A stretch of DNA of 64,000 nt from Amycolatopsis sp. cg9 (GTDB lineage: Bacteria; Actinomycetota; Actinomycetes; Mycobacteriales; Pseudonocardiaceae): NCBI RefSeq assembly GCF_041346945.1, contig NZ_CP166850.1:744001-808000 (forward strand), read 5' to 3'. Below the pieces are notes generated by a model. The model was given only the letters and a program-made list of their open reading frames with translations. It ran no database searches and was not told the DNA's origin. The position numbers were made by a program, and so were the translations under genes. This document shows, in pieces, positions 48,952 to 57,840 of the stretch (position 1 is its first letter; each line of letters starts with the position of its first letter).

Positions 48952-49389
48952 ATGACCACCACCACCGCCCGCGAAACCCAGACCACCGCCACCGAGAAGA
49001 CCCAGGTCACCGGCATCGTCATCGGCGCGAGCCGGATCGTGATCTCGTTCCTGTTCGGCTTCCACGGCCTGCAGGGATTCGGCTTCTTCGGTGGCGTCGA
49101 CGGCCAGGGCGGCGGCGTCCCGTTCGGCTCGTTCCCCGGCTGGTGGGGCAGCGTCTTCGAGCTCGTCGGCGCGCTGCTGCTCCTCGTCGGGCTCGCCAGC
49201 AGGCCTGCCGCCATCCTGCTCTCCGGCGTGATGGCCTACGCCTACTTCACCGTGCACGCGCCGATGGGCCTGCTGCCGCTGCAGAACATGGGCGAACCCG
49301 CCGCGGTCTACTCGTGGATCTTCCTGCTGTTCGCCGCGATCGGCCCGGGCCGCTTCGCCATCGACACGCTCATCAAGCGACGCCGCTGA
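48952..49389 (+). CDS. DoxX-family membrane protein
   Basis: A 145-residue protein with four transmembrane helices. It contains SRIVISFLFGFHGLQGFGFFGG, FELVGALLLLVGLASRPAAILLSGVMAYAYFTVHAP and SWIFLLFAAIGPGRFAIDTLI. This matches the DoxX/DoxD-like family involved in thiosulfate or redox-associated membrane processes. The first 18 residues are Thr-rich and cytoplasmic. GGAAGGA precedes the ATG at 48952. It is convergent with the conservon GTPase gene. Confidence 0.82.
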   Translation: MTTTTARETQTTATEKTQVTGIVIGASRIVISFLFGFHGLQGFGFFGGVDGQGGGVPFGSFPGWWGSVFELVGALLLLVGLASRPAAILLSGVMAYAYFTVHAPMGLLPLQNMGEPAAVYSWIFLLFAAIGPGRFAIDTLIKRRR

Positions 49390-49413
49390 CCCGCACGGGC
49401 GCGGTCCGGTTCA

Positions 49414-50016
49414 TCAGTAGCCACCCTGGGCGGCTGCCAGGTCGGACCGCGCCATCACGTGTTCCATCAGGCTGGTCAGCACCTGCTTCGTCGACTCGCG
49501 CTCACGGGCGTCGCACAGCAGCAGCGGGACGTCCATGCCGACGTCGAGCGCCTGCCGGACCTCCTCGGTCCCGTAGCGGTACGCGCCGTCGAAGCAGTTC
49601 ACGCCGACGACGAACGGCAGGTTGCGGCGCTCGAAGAAGTCCACCGCCGCGAAGCAGCTGTCGAGCCGCCGGGTGTCGGCCAGCACGACGGCGCCGAGCG
49701 CGCCCTCGGCCAGCTCGTCCCACATGAACCAGAACCGGTCCTGCCCCGGCGTGCCGAACAGGTACAGGATCAGGTCGGGGTTGATCGTGATGCGGCCGAA
49801 GTCGAGCGCGACCGTCGTCGTGGTCTTCTGCTCGACGCCCGACAGGTCGTCGACCCCCTCGGACGCGGTCGTGATGACCTCTTCGGTCCGCAGCGGCGGC
49901 ACTTCGCTCACCGAGCCGACCATCGTGGTCTTGCCGACCCCGAACCCGCCGGCGATGAGTACCTTGACCGCGGTCGCGGTCAGGTTCCGCCGGGGGTCAG
50001 AGTTTCCGGATGCCAT
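49414..50016 (-). CDS. Conservon GTPase (MglA/CvnD-like)
   Basis: A 200-residue small GTPase of the actinobacterial conservon type. The P loop is VLIAGGFGVGKTTMVGSV. KTTTTVALDFGRI is the switch region, LYLFGTPGQDRFWFMWDEL the G3 motif, and VGVNCFDG corresponds to N/TKxD. ALLCDARERES-like LLLCDARERES is near the G5 position. The ATG at 50016 is preferred, with a TTG three bases upstream possible. It overlaps the DUF742 gene by 20 bases and is the last gene of a four-gene signalling operon. Confidence 0.85.
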   Translation of the reverse strand: MASGNSDPRRNLTATAVKVLIAGGFGVGKTTMVGSVSEVPPLRTEEVITTASEGVDDLSGVEQKTTTTVALDFGRITINPDLILYLFGTPGQDRFWFMWDELAEGALGAVVLADTRRLDSCFAAVDFFERRNLPFVVGVNCFDGAYRYGTEEVRQALDVGMDVPLLLCDARERESTKQVLTSLMEHVMARSDLAAAQGGY

Positions 50017-50368
50017 CAAGGACCGCCTGCAATACGTGTCGGTTGGGGGTTTCCTGGACCGGTGCCGCGGTACGGAACAGCACCAGGTTCTGCTCGATGA
50101 GGTCGCTCAGCATCACCTTCACCACGGGCAGCGGGAGATCGACCCGGGCGGCCACCTCGGCCACCGAGACCGGCCGCTGGCACAAGGCGATGATGCGCGC
50201 GTACTCCGGTTCGAGCATGCCCGCTTCGTGCGCGGTGCGCAGGGCGACGACGAGCGTGATGAGGTCGAGCCCGAGCGTGTCCGACCGGGTGCGACCGCCC
50301 GTGACCGCGTAGGACCGGACCAGGGGCCCGGCCTCGTCGTCGAACCAGGCCTCGTGCCGCGCGCTCAC
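49997..50368 (-). CDS. DUF742 conservon protein (CvnC-like)
   Basis: A 123-residue protein. FDDEAGPLVRSYAVTGGRTRSDTLGLDLITLVVA is the DUF742 signature, followed by a winged-helix-like region SVAEVAARVDLPLPVVKVMLSDLIEQNLVLFR. In conservons it links the roadblock protein and GTPase. The GTG at 50368 overlaps the roadblock stop by 4 bases. It sits between the roadblock and GTPase genes in standard conservon order. Confidence 0.86.
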   Translation of the reverse strand: MSARHEAWFDDEAGPLVRSYAVTGGRTRSDTLGLDLITLVVALRTAHEAGMLEPEYARIIALCQRPVSVAEVAARVDLPLPVVKVMLSDLIEQNLVLFRTAAPVQETPNRHVLQAVLDGIRKL

Positions 50369-50778
50369 GGCGACGTGGGCTGGACGCCGGCCCGCGGGGC
50401 CGAGGTGAGTACCTGCCCGACCCGCTTCACCATCAAGTTCATCTCGTACGCGACGAGGCCCATGTCCGCGTCTTCACGGGCGAGCAGGGCCAGGCAGGCA
50501 CCCCGCCCGGCCGCGGTCACGAACAGGAACGCGTGGTCCATCTCGACCATCGTCTGACGGACGTTGCCACCGCCGAAGTGCCGCCCGGTCCCGCGCGCGA
50601 GGCTCTGGAACGCCGAAGCCACCGCGGACAGGTGTTCGGCGTCCTCTTCGGAGAGGTTTCCCGATCGCCCGATGAGCAGGCCGTCCGAGGACAGGACCAC
50701 CGCCCGGTCCGCCCCGGCGACCCGTTTGACGAGGTCGTCCAGCAGCCAGTCGAGCTCGTGGGCGCCTGAGTTGACCAT
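50365..50778 (-). CDS. Roadblock/LC7 conservon protein (CvnB-like)
   Basis: A 137-residue roadblock/LC7 domain protein. HELDWLLDDLVKRVAGADRAVVLSSDGLLIGRS is the typical opening, then HLSAVASAFQSLARGTGRHFGGGNVRQTMVEMDHAFLFVTAAGRGACLALLA and a final helix VAYEMNLMVKRVGQVL. Roadblock proteins act as GTPase-regulating partners, here of the MglA-like protein. The ATG overlaps the kinase stop by one base (TAATG), so coupling is expected. Confidence 0.87.
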   Translation of the reverse strand: MVNSGAHELDWLLDDLVKRVAGADRAVVLSSDGLLIGRSGNLSEEDAEHLSAVASAFQSLARGTGRHFGGGNVRQTMVEMDHAFLFVTAAGRGACLALLAREDADMGLVAYEMNLMVKRVGQVLTSAPRAGVQPTSP

Positions 50779-53333
50779 TACTCGCGCTCTCCGTACCTGT
50801 CGTCGTTCTCGGGAAACTCTTCGTCACGGGCCCGGCGGGTGCCCTGCTGGAAAGCGGACAGCCTGCTGCGGGCGGCCTCCGGGGAGTCCAGCCGCACCTC
50901 TTCGCGTTCCTGTGCGGGCTTATCTTCCCGCAACTGCGGCACGAGGCTCTGCTGGCGTCGCCGTTGGGGCAGCGGCGGCCGGCCGGGCGCCTCCGGGCGG
51001 CGCGGCTGCTGCGGCCGTCCTTCGGGCACCGCGGGCCGCGGTTCCTGCGGCGGCCACGCCGGCTGCTGCGCGGCCGGGCGGGCCGGGCGCGAGGTCCGGT
51101 TCGGCGGGGACGGCGGGCGGACCGGGACCACCGGCTGCGCCTGGGTCGGCTGGCTCACCGGCTCCGAGACGGACCCGACCGGGACCGGCGTCGGCGCGGA
51201 CGGCGGCGAAGGCGGTGTCGCCACCGGGGTCGGCGCCGACGGCGGCGGCGAGACCGGTGCCGGCTGGGTCGGCATGGGCGGCTCGGTGCGGTGCCGGGCC
51301 GGGCGGCGCTGCGGCCGCTTGAGCGGCGCGACCTCGTCGTTGCCCGGCTCCGGCTCGACCGGGTTCGGGACGAGCTCCGGCTTCGGCGGGGTGATCGGCT
51401 GCTCCGGCTCGGTCTCGGCGAGCGGGGCCAGCAGGTCGGTGCGCACCAGGACGATGGCCCGCGTGCCGCCGTAAGCGGACTCGCGCAGGTGCACCTGGAT
51501 GCCGTGCCGCGCGGCCAGCCGCGCGACCACGAACAGGCCGAGGCGGGGCTCGTCCGACAGCGCCATGATCCCGAAGTCCGGCGGGCTGGCCAGCATCGAG
51601 TTGATCTCTTCGGTCTGGTCCGGCTCGAGCCCGAGGCCCTGGTCCTCGACCTCGATCACGACGCCCTTGCCGACCACGTTGCCGCGGATCTCGACCCGCG
51701 ACTGCGGCGGCGAGAACGACGTCGCGTTGTCGATCAGCTCGGCCAGCAGGTGCACGAGGTCGCCGACGACCGGGCCGCGGATGGCGATCTGCGGCAGCGC
51801 CGCGGTCTTGACCCGGGCGAAGTCCTCGGTCTCGGCGGACGCGCCGCGGACCAGCTCGGCCAGCCCGACCGGGTTGCGCCACTGCCGGCCCGGCTGCCCG
51901 CCGCCGAGGATGATCAGGTTCTCGGCGTTGCGGCGGGCGCGGGTGGAGAGGTGGTCGAGCTGGAACAGCGTGTCCAGCTGCTCCGGGTCCTCCTGCTTGC
52001 GCTCGGCCTGGTCGAGCACCTTGAGCTGGCGGTGCACGATGACCTGGCTGCGGTGGGCGATGTTGAGGAACACCGTCTTGGTGCCCTCCTTGATCTTCGC
52101 CTCGTCGATGGCGGCCGCGATGGCGGTCTGCTGCGCCTTGTTGAACGCGTCGGCGACCTGGCCGATCTCGTCGGTGCCGTGGTCGAGGAAGTGACCGCCC
52201 TCTTCGAGGTCGACCGGCTCGCCGGCCTGGACCCGGGCGACCAGCTCGGGCAGCCGGACCTCGGCGGCGTCGAGGGTGTCTTCGCGCAGCCGGTGCAGCC
52301 GGCCGATGAGCCGGTTGGACAGCCGGACGGCGACGAACACCACGAAGACCGCGAACAGGACGGCGATCACACCGGCGATCAGCGACTCGGTGAACGTCGA
52401 GTCGGCGTCCTCGATGGCGGCCTGGCTCGCGTTCGAGCTCTGCGCGACGAAGATGCCCATCAGCGCGTCGCCGACCTGGCGGGCGGCGGTGCGCCACTGG
52501 TCCTGCGCGACCGGCAGCTTGGTCAGGTCACCGCGCAGGAAAGCGGTTTCCACCTGGGTCACCGTCTGCCACGGCTGGCTGGCCAGCAGCTGGTCGTACT
52601 TGGCCTTGACCTCGGGGATCATCTTCGGCGCCGACGCGTCGAGCTGGGCGTGGTAGGCACCGACCTGGCCGACGTAGGCGCGGAAGTCGTCGTTCGTCAG
52701 CCCGCCCGCGGCGAGCCCGGCGGCGGCGAGCGCGTCACTGCGCTGCATCGCGTCCGCCGCGGTGAAGAGCGGGATCGCGGTCAGCCGGTCGAACGCGTTC
52801 TGCGCGCCACGGGCCTTCTGCGCCAGCCCGGCCACGCCGTCGGTGAACTGGTCGAGCATCTTGTTGTAGAAGGCGAAGGCCTGGCTGATCTGGATCTGAC
52901 CGCTGTCGACCGCCTGGCGCGTCTGCGGCAGCTGCTGGAAGACGCCGAAGAACGTGGCGATGTTCTTCTGGACGCTCGGCGGGGTGTCGTCGTAGTCCGC
53001 GAAGTTGTCCCGGAGGTTCTCGATCTCCTTGGCGGCGGTCGAGTCGACCTTCGGGCGGACGGCCGCGAGCACGGCCCGCTGGTTGCCCTGACCGGCGAGG
53101 AGGCTCAGCGTCGCCTGGCGCTCCTGCTGCAGCGCGGCGAAGAACGGGATCGCCGGGGCTTCCGAATTCCGGATCCGCGTGGTGTAGTCGCGTGCGGTGA
53201 CCGCGTCGTAGATGAGGTAGCCCGCGAGGGCCACACCGACCAGCAACAGGGCCACACTGGGGATCAGCGCGATCGTGAGCACGCGCTTGCGAATCGAGGA
53301 TCCCCGGTTCCGTCGAAGAGAAATCTGCTTCAC
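50778..53333 (-). CDS. Conservon sensor histidine kinase with NIT domain (CvnA-like)
   Basis: An 851-residue membrane kinase. An N-terminal helix (VLTIALIPSVALLLVGVALAGYLIYD) is followed by an extracellular nitrate/nitrite-sensing NIT domain to about residue 310. A second helix (SLIAGVIAVLFAVFVVFVAV) and a HAMP-like segment follow. FQLDHLSTRARRNAENLIILGG is the His-containing box, LLAELIDNATSFSPP the N box, and EDQGLGLEPDQ plus RLGLFVVARLAARHG the ATP lid. The C-terminal 200 residues are Pro-rich and disordered. The start is a GTG with a distant SD. It heads the cvn operon, which is usually involved in sensing linked to development or metabolism. Confidence 0.87.
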   Translation of the reverse strand: MKQISLRRNRGSSIRKRVLTIALIPSVALLLVGVALAGYLIYDAVTARDYTTRIRNSEAPAIPFFAALQQERQATLSLLAGQGNQRAVLAAVRPKVDSTAAKEIENLRDNFADYDDTPPSVQKNIATFFGVFQQLPQTRQAVDSGQIQISQAFAFYNKMLDQFTDGVAGLAQKARGAQNAFDRLTAIPLFTAADAMQRSDALAAAGLAAGGLTNDDFRAYVGQVGAYHAQLDASAPKMIPEVKAKYDQLLASQPWQTVTQVETAFLRGDLTKLPVAQDQWRTAARQVGDALMGIFVAQSSNASQAAIEDADSTFTESLIAGVIAVLFAVFVVFVAVRLSNRLIGRLHRLREDTLDAAEVRLPELVARVQAGEPVDLEEGGHFLDHGTDEIGQVADAFNKAQQTAIAAAIDEAKIKEGTKTVFLNIAHRSQVIVHRQLKVLDQAERKQEDPEQLDTLFQLDHLSTRARRNAENLIILGGGQPGRQWRNPVGLAELVRGASAETEDFARVKTAALPQIAIRGPVVGDLVHLLAELIDNATSFSPPQSRVEIRGNVVGKGVVIEVEDQGLGLEPDQTEEINSMLASPPDFGIMALSDEPRLGLFVVARLAARHGIQVHLRESAYGGTRAIVLVRTDLLAPLAETEPEQPITPPKPELVPNPVEPEPGNDEVAPLKRPQRRPARHRTEPPMPTQPAPVSPPPSAPTPVATPPSPPSAPTPVPVGSVSEPVSQPTQAQPVVPVRPPSPPNRTSRPARPAAQQPAWPPQEPRPAVPEGRPQQPRRPEAPGRPPLPQRRRQQSLVPQLREDKPAQEREEVRLDSPEAARSRLSAFQQGTRRARDEEFPENDDRYGERE

Positions 53334-53869
53334 CTGGGTCCGTTTTCCTTCCGGCAGTACATGGTTTCGGGTCGCCCGAGGCGGTCAACACCCGGATTCC
53401 GACCAGCCGGATCAACATCACCGTGGTCTGCTTCGCCCGCGACGACGGTATGCAGCCGCTCAGGGCGCGTCAAGTCCGTGGCGCGAACGTGATCTTCACA
53501 CGGTGACCCGTCCACACTTGCTGCCTGCTCTTGGAAAGTCCACCACCGAAAGTCGTGACGTTCGTCCCAGGTCGACTTCCGTTTCACCGCAGGGGTGCAC
53601 GCTGGTACCGGTTGCGGTCCGCGCGCCGGCCCGGGCCGGGACCGCTACGTACGAAGCCGCCGGATGGTTCGGTGAGAAACGTCACGGGTTCGCGAACCCG
53701 GCCGCCCACCACCACTCCGTCCGGGCCGGACGGCTTCCGGAAAGCGGAAATGCGCGGCATTCACGAAGAGCGCCACGGATTCCCCGGAGAGCGCACCGGA
53801 ATTCCCGCCATTCCGCATGCGCGCTCGTGCGAACACGCCCAGTGGCGCCGGTACCGGTTCCGCGAGCCG
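53334..53869. other. 536-bp upstream region of the conservon operon
   Basis: No convincing ORF is seen on either strand. Two perfect palindromes are present: CCGGCCCGGGCCGG (53626-53639) and CGGGTTCGCGAACCCG (53685-53700). The latter might terminate the convergent-side transcript or bind a regulator. The AT-richer segment at 53334-53360 probably contains the conservon ribosome-binding site and the operon promoter lies beyond it; no -10 was fixed. The 3' end of the TenA-like gene lies at the far edge. Confidence 0.45.
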
Positions 53870-54526
53870 TCAGCCCGGGAACTCGTCCGCGAGGGTGTTC
53901 CAGAAGAGCAGTTCGTAGCTCTGGAACAGCCGCGCGTAACGACGGGCCTCGGCCTTGTCGAGCCGGTGCGCGTCGAGGCCCGCCTGGATTGCCACGAGCG
54001 CTTGTTCTTCGATTTCGGGAACGTCCGCAGCGAAAAAGTCGAAGAACGCGCACTCGGTGTCGGTGAAGCCGTAGTGCCCGCGCATCGCGGCCGCGACGTC
54101 CCGGCAGTACCGGCCGAAGGCGGCGAAGTTCGCGAAGATCCCGGCCACGGCGGCCGCCGGCTCGCCGTTCAGCGCGAGCCACGCCACGTACGCCGGGTAC
54201 GCCTGGCAGCCCGCGCGCGGCAGTTCCTTCCCGTGGTCCGGACCAGTCGCCGCGAGCAACGCGTCCAGCATCCCGTTCGCCTGCTGCTCCCCCGGCGCCA
54301 GGCCACCGAAGAAGGCGCGCGCGTTCGGCTCGTCGGCGCGGGCGGCGAGCGCGTGGAAGCTCCGCCAGTCGCTCAGCGTGATCAACTTCTCTTCGGCGGC
54401 GAGCGCGGCGAACACCGCGTGCGGCGCACGTCCCGAGGCGATCAGCGGGACGAGCCGGTTGTCGCCGTCGCGCGGCGCGAGTTCCGCCTGGATCTTGGCG
54501 AGCAGTTCACGAGCCGACCGCGTCAT
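53870..54526 (-). CDS. TenA/thiaminase-II-like or PqqC-like helical protein
   Basis: A 218-residue all-helical protein resembling the TenA/THI-4 fold. LLAKIQAELAPRDGDNRLVPLIASGRAPHAVFAALAAEEKLITLSDWRSFHAL is typical of the N-terminal helices. GYFTDTECAFFDFFAADV-like GFTDTECAFFDFFAADV and FQSYELLFWNTLADEFPG hold the Glu/Trp region. Active-site Cys and Tyr of true thiaminase II are not clearly assigned, so a diverged member is likely. AGGGGGAAG precedes the ATG at 54526. It is divergent from the FadD-type gene. Confidence 0.72.
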   Translation of the reverse strand: MTRSARELLAKIQAELAPRDGDNRLVPLIASGRAPHAVFAALAAEEKLITLSDWRSFHALAARADEPNARAFFGGLAPGEQQANGMLDALLAATGPDHGKELPRAGCQAYPAYVAWLALNGEPAAAVAGIFANFAAFGRYCRDVAAAMRGHYGFTDTECAFFDFFAADVPEIEEQALVAIQAGLDAHRLDKAEARRYARLFQSYELLFWNTLADEFPG

Positions 54527-54722
54527 CGCTTCCCCCTGGAGTCCGTGGTCCTCCCATTGAAGCGCGGTTCGCCCCCGAACGCCCGGGTACACAGTGGACG
54601 GTCGTGGGGGCCTGACCGGGATGTCCGGTTCGACGGCGAGGGTTGACGTGGCCGCGATTCTCTATCCACCTCGGCCGGGAGCCCCTACAGTGTGGCCATC
54701 CGGAGCACCGAGGAGGCCAGCG

Positions 54723-56573
54723 TTGACCACCGTCGCCGAGCAGACCGAAGGCCAGACGATCCCGCGGCTGTTGCACCGCAACGCGGTCGAGTACCCGGAC
54801 CTGCCGGCGATCACCTCGCTCGACCTCGAAGGCCGGCCGACGCTGAGCTGGCTGGAGTTCCGCACGGCCATCGCGGAGGTGTCCCGCGGCCTGGCCGGGC
54901 TCGGGCTCGCCGCCGGTGACCGGATGCTGATCATGGCGCCCGGCTGCCCCGACCACATCATCGCCGACCTCGCCGCGACGCACCTGTCCGCGATCCCGTG
55001 CACCGCCTACGCCACGCTCAGCCCGGACCAGATCCGGTTCGTCGCGCGGCACAGCGCGGCACCGGTCGTCGTGCTCGGCGGCGAGGACGAGCTGGCGCGC
55101 TGGCGCCCGGTCCTCGACGACCTCCCGGCGCTGCGCCGCGTCGTCGTGATGGACGAAGCCGCGATCCCCGAAGGCGACGGCCGGTTCCTCTCCCTCGCCG
55201 ACGTCCGGACCTGGGGCCGGGAAGCGCTTGCCGCCGACCCGGAAGCGTTCGAGCGGTCGTGGCAGGACATCAAGCCGGACGACCCGCTGTCGATGATCTA
55301 CACCTCGGGCACCACCGGCGACCCGAAGGGCGTCGTGCTGTCGCACCGCAACGCGATCCACCAGGCGTACGCGGTCACCGAGCTGCACCACCCGCCGATG
55401 CACGCGACCAACATCGCGTACCTGCCGCTCGCGCACATCGCCGAGCGCGAGCTGTCGGTCTACCTGCCGATCGTGTGGGCCGGCCACGTGCACACGCTCG
55501 CCGACCCGACCGCGGTCGCCGGCGCGCTCGGCCAGGTGCACCCGCAGAGCTTCTTCGGCGTCCCGCGCGTGTGGGAGAAGATGGTCGCCGGCCTCAAGAA
55601 CATGCTCGGCAGCGTCCCCGAAGACCGGCGCACGGCGTTGCTGCAGGCGAACGAGCTGCTGCAGCAGGGCTACAAGCTGCGCAGCGCCGGCCAGGAGGTG
55701 CCGGCCGAGCTCGCCGAGAAGATCCGGCAGACCGACGAGGCCGCGCTGGCACCGGTGCGCGGCCTGCTCGGCCTCGACAAGCTGCTCGTCGCCTCCAGCG
55801 GCGCCGCCGCCCTCCCGGTGGAGATCATCTACTTCCTGGCCGGCCTCGGCGTCGAGATCTGCGAGGTCTGGGGCCTGTCGGAGACCACCGGCGCGGCGAC
55901 GTCGAACTCGGCGACGGACTTCCGGGCGGGGTCGGTGGGCAAGCCGCTCGAAGGGGTCGAGGTGAAGGTCGCCGACGACGGCGAGCTGCTGGTCCGCGGT
56001 CCGATCGTCTTCCTCGGCTACCTGCAGGAGGACGGGACGATCGCCGACGCCACCGACGCCGACGGCTGGTACGCCACCGGCGACATCGGCACGATCGACG
56101 AAGACGGCTTCGTGACGATCACCGACCGCAAGAAGGAGCTGATCATCACCTCGAGCGGCAAGAACATCGCGCCGACGAGGATCGAGGGCCTCCTCAAGGA
56201 GCACCCGCTGATCGGCCAGGCGGTCGCGATCGGCGACGACCGCCCGTACGTGACGGCCCTGATCGTCCTCGACGACGAGATCGCACCCGGCTGGGCCGCG
56301 GCGAACGGCGTCGAGGCCACCCCGGAGGAACTGGCGGAGCACCCGGCGGTCCGCGCGGAGCTGGAGCGCGCGGTCGAGTCGGCGAACAGCAGGCTGGCCC
56401 GGATCGAGCAGATCAAGCGCTACCACGTGCTGCCGAAGGCGTGGACCCCCGAGTCCGGCGAGCTGACCCCGACGCTCAAGCTCAAGCGCCGGGTGATCAA
56501 CGACCGCTACTCGACGAACATCGAAGCCCTGTACGCGGCGACGCGCGACCCGGAGCCGGCCGCCGGCGCCTGA
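54723..56573 (+). CDS. Long-chain fatty-acid-CoA ligase (FadD15-like)
   Basis: A 616-residue ANL-superfamily enzyme. The P loop is MIYTSGTTGDPKGVVLSHRN, the A5 motif is EVWGLSETTGAATSN, A7 is WYATGDIGTIDEDGFVTITDRKKELIITSSGKNIAP, and the C-terminal lysine region is GELTPTLKLKRRVI. The insertion TELHHPPMHATNIAYLPLAHIAERELSVYLP is typical of long-chain acyl-CoA synthetases. The TTG at 54723 has GAGGAGG 6 nt upstream and TACAGT about 30 nt upstream. Two palindromic repeats follow the stop. Confidence 0.9.
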   Translation: MTTVAEQTEGQTIPRLLHRNAVEYPDLPAITSLDLEGRPTLSWLEFRTAIAEVSRGLAGLGLAAGDRMLIMAPGCPDHIIADLAATHLSAIPCTAYATLSPDQIRFVARHSAAPVVVLGGEDELARWRPVLDDLPALRRVVVMDEAAIPEGDGRFLSLADVRTWGREALAADPEAFERSWQDIKPDDPLSMIYTSGTTGDPKGVVLSHRNAIHQAYAVTELHHPPMHATNIAYLPLAHIAERELSVYLPIVWAGHVHTLADPTAVAGALGQVHPQSFFGVPRVWEKMVAGLKNMLGSVPEDRRTALLQANELLQQGYKLRSAGQEVPAELAEKIRQTDEAALAPVRGLLGLDKLLVASSGAAALPVEIIYFLAGLGVEICEVWGLSETTGAATSNSATDFRAGSVGKPLEGVEVKVADDGELLVRGPIVFLGYLQEDGTIADATDADGWYATGDIGTIDEDGFVTITDRKKELIITSSGKNIAPTRIEGLLKEHPLIGQAVAIGDDRPYVTALIVLDDEIAPGWAAANGVEATPEELAEHPAVRAELERAVESANSRLARIEQIKRYHVLPKAWTPESGELTPTLKLKRRVINDRYSTNIEALYAATRDPEPAAGA

Positions 56574-56581
56574 GCACCCCC

Positions 56582-56601
56582 GCACTTTCACGTGAAAGTG
56601 C
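56582..56601. repeat. Palindromic repeat GCACTTTCACGTGAAAGTGC (copy 2)
   Basis: A perfect 20-bp palindrome, identical to the core at 9412, lies 8 bp after the FadD stop. It forms a pair with copy 3 between two convergent genes. Confidence 0.85.
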
Positions 56602-56609
56602 CGACCTGG

Positions 56610-56639
56610 GGGCCGCACTTTCACGTGAAAGTGCGGCCC
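56610..56639. repeat. Palindromic repeat, 30-bp version (copy 3)
   Basis: A perfect 30-bp palindrome (56610-56639) contains the same 20-bp core at 56615-56634, extended on each side by GGGCC/GGCCC. It abuts the stop of the convergent SDR gene (56640). With copy 2 it probably ends transcription from both directions. Confidence 0.85.
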
Positions 56640-57539
56640 TCAGGCGGTGCGGGGTGAGGTCGACTCCGTCCACTTGCGCAGCCGCGGCGGGACGCGCTTT
56701 TCCAGGCCGTAGTTCTCCAGGTGGGCGGAGAAGACCTCGTCGAACGCCTTCTGCACGGTCTCGGTGTCCCACACCGGCCGCTCGAGGATCGGCTGCTTGA
56801 GGAACGGCTGGCCCATGACGTGCAGCTGCGGGCCGTTGCACCGGATCATCTGGCCGGTGATCCCGTGCGAGCCCTCGCCGAGCAGGAACAGCACGACCGG
56901 GGCGATCCGGGCCGGCGTGCGGTCCGGCGGGCACGCGCGCAGGGAGCGCTCGGACTTCCACACCATCCGCGTGTGCGCGAGCGGGCAGACGGCGTTGACG
57001 CGGATGCCCTGCTCCTCGAGGTCGAGCGCCCAGGAGTAGGTCAGCGACGCGACCGCGCCCTTGCTCGCCGCGTACACGCCGAGCTTGCGCTGCCCGAGCG
57101 AGGCGCCCGACGAGATGTTGACGATCGAGCCGCCGGTGCCCGCGTCGACCATCGCCTTGATCGCGGCCAGCCCGGTGTTCACCACGCCCATGACGTTGAC
57201 GGCGACGAGCTCGCGCGCCTGCTCGGCGTCGTCCTCCCAGGGCAGTGCCTCGTAGTTCAGCCCGGCGTTGTTGACCAGGCCGTCGATCCCGCCGAACTCC
57301 TTGACGCAGAGGTCCACGATCTCCTGGGCCTGCCCCGCGTCGGCCACGCTGTGCCCGCTGGCGACGGCCCGGCCGCCGTGCGCCCGGATGTTCTCCGCCG
57401 TGCGCTCGGCGAGCTCGACGTCGACGTCGTTGACGACCACCGCACCGCCCGCGCGGGCGACGTGCACCGCGAACGCCTCGCCGAGGCCCCGGCCGGCGCC
57501 GGTCACCACGACCGCCTTGCCCTGCATCAACCCGTCCAT
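56640..57539 (-). CDS. Short-chain dehydrogenase/reductase (SDR)
   Basis: A 299-residue classical SDR. AVVVTGAGRGLGEAFAVHVARAGG is the NAD(P)-binding glycine motif, VNNAGLNYEALPW follows, SIVNISSGASLGQRKLGVYAASKGAVASLTYSWA has the catalytic Ser and YxxxK, and IRVNAVCPLAHTRM closes the core. The long C-terminal extension (about 60 residues) resembles hydroxyacyl-CoA dehydrogenase-like SDRs. GGGGAG precedes the ATG at 57539. A role in fatty acid or steroid metabolism near the FadD gene is plausible. Confidence 0.88.
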   Translation of the reverse strand: MDGLMQGKAVVVTGAGRGLGEAFAVHVARAGGAVVVNDVDVELAERTAENIRAHGGRAVASGHSVADAGQAQEIVDLCVKEFGGIDGLVNNAGLNYEALPWEDDAEQARELVAVNVMGVVNTGLAAIKAMVDAGTGGSIVNISSGASLGQRKLGVYAASKGAVASLTYSWALDLEEQGIRVNAVCPLAHTRMVWKSERSLRACPPDRTPARIAPVVLFLLGEGSHGITGQMIRCNGPQLHVMGQPFLKQPILERPVWDTETVQKAFDEVFSAHLENYGLEKRVPPRLRKWTESTSPRTA

Positions 57540-57840
57540 CGTCCACTCCCCGCTCTGCGGCGCCGGCGGCGCAGCGTCCCGTCCACCCCGGCCGGCTCTT
57601 CGTCCAGTCTTGGCCCATCCGGCCCAGCGGGGCAGCGCCCCGACGACGAGCGGCGGCCGCCCTGCGCCGAGCGAATCCGGTTCGATCAGTCCGGAGGTAC
57701 CCGCGGGCCGGTCACAGTCACCGCCCGCCGCCTCTCCGGTGCGTGACCCGATCGGCCCCTCGACGGGGTGAGTGACGCGCGTTCCGAGGACATCGGCGCG
57801 TAGTCGGCGCCATACTGTTAGTGCTTCCGGGAGGTCAGCG
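57540..57840. other. Divergent intergenic region upstream of the SDR and MFS genes
   Basis: A 301-bp space with no convincing ORF. CGGGGC-N3-GCCCCG (57628-57642) is a small perfect hairpin. A CATACT/TACTGT cluster around 57810-57818 is the likely -10 of the MFS transcript, followed by GGGAGG before the GTG at 57841. Confidence 0.45.
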
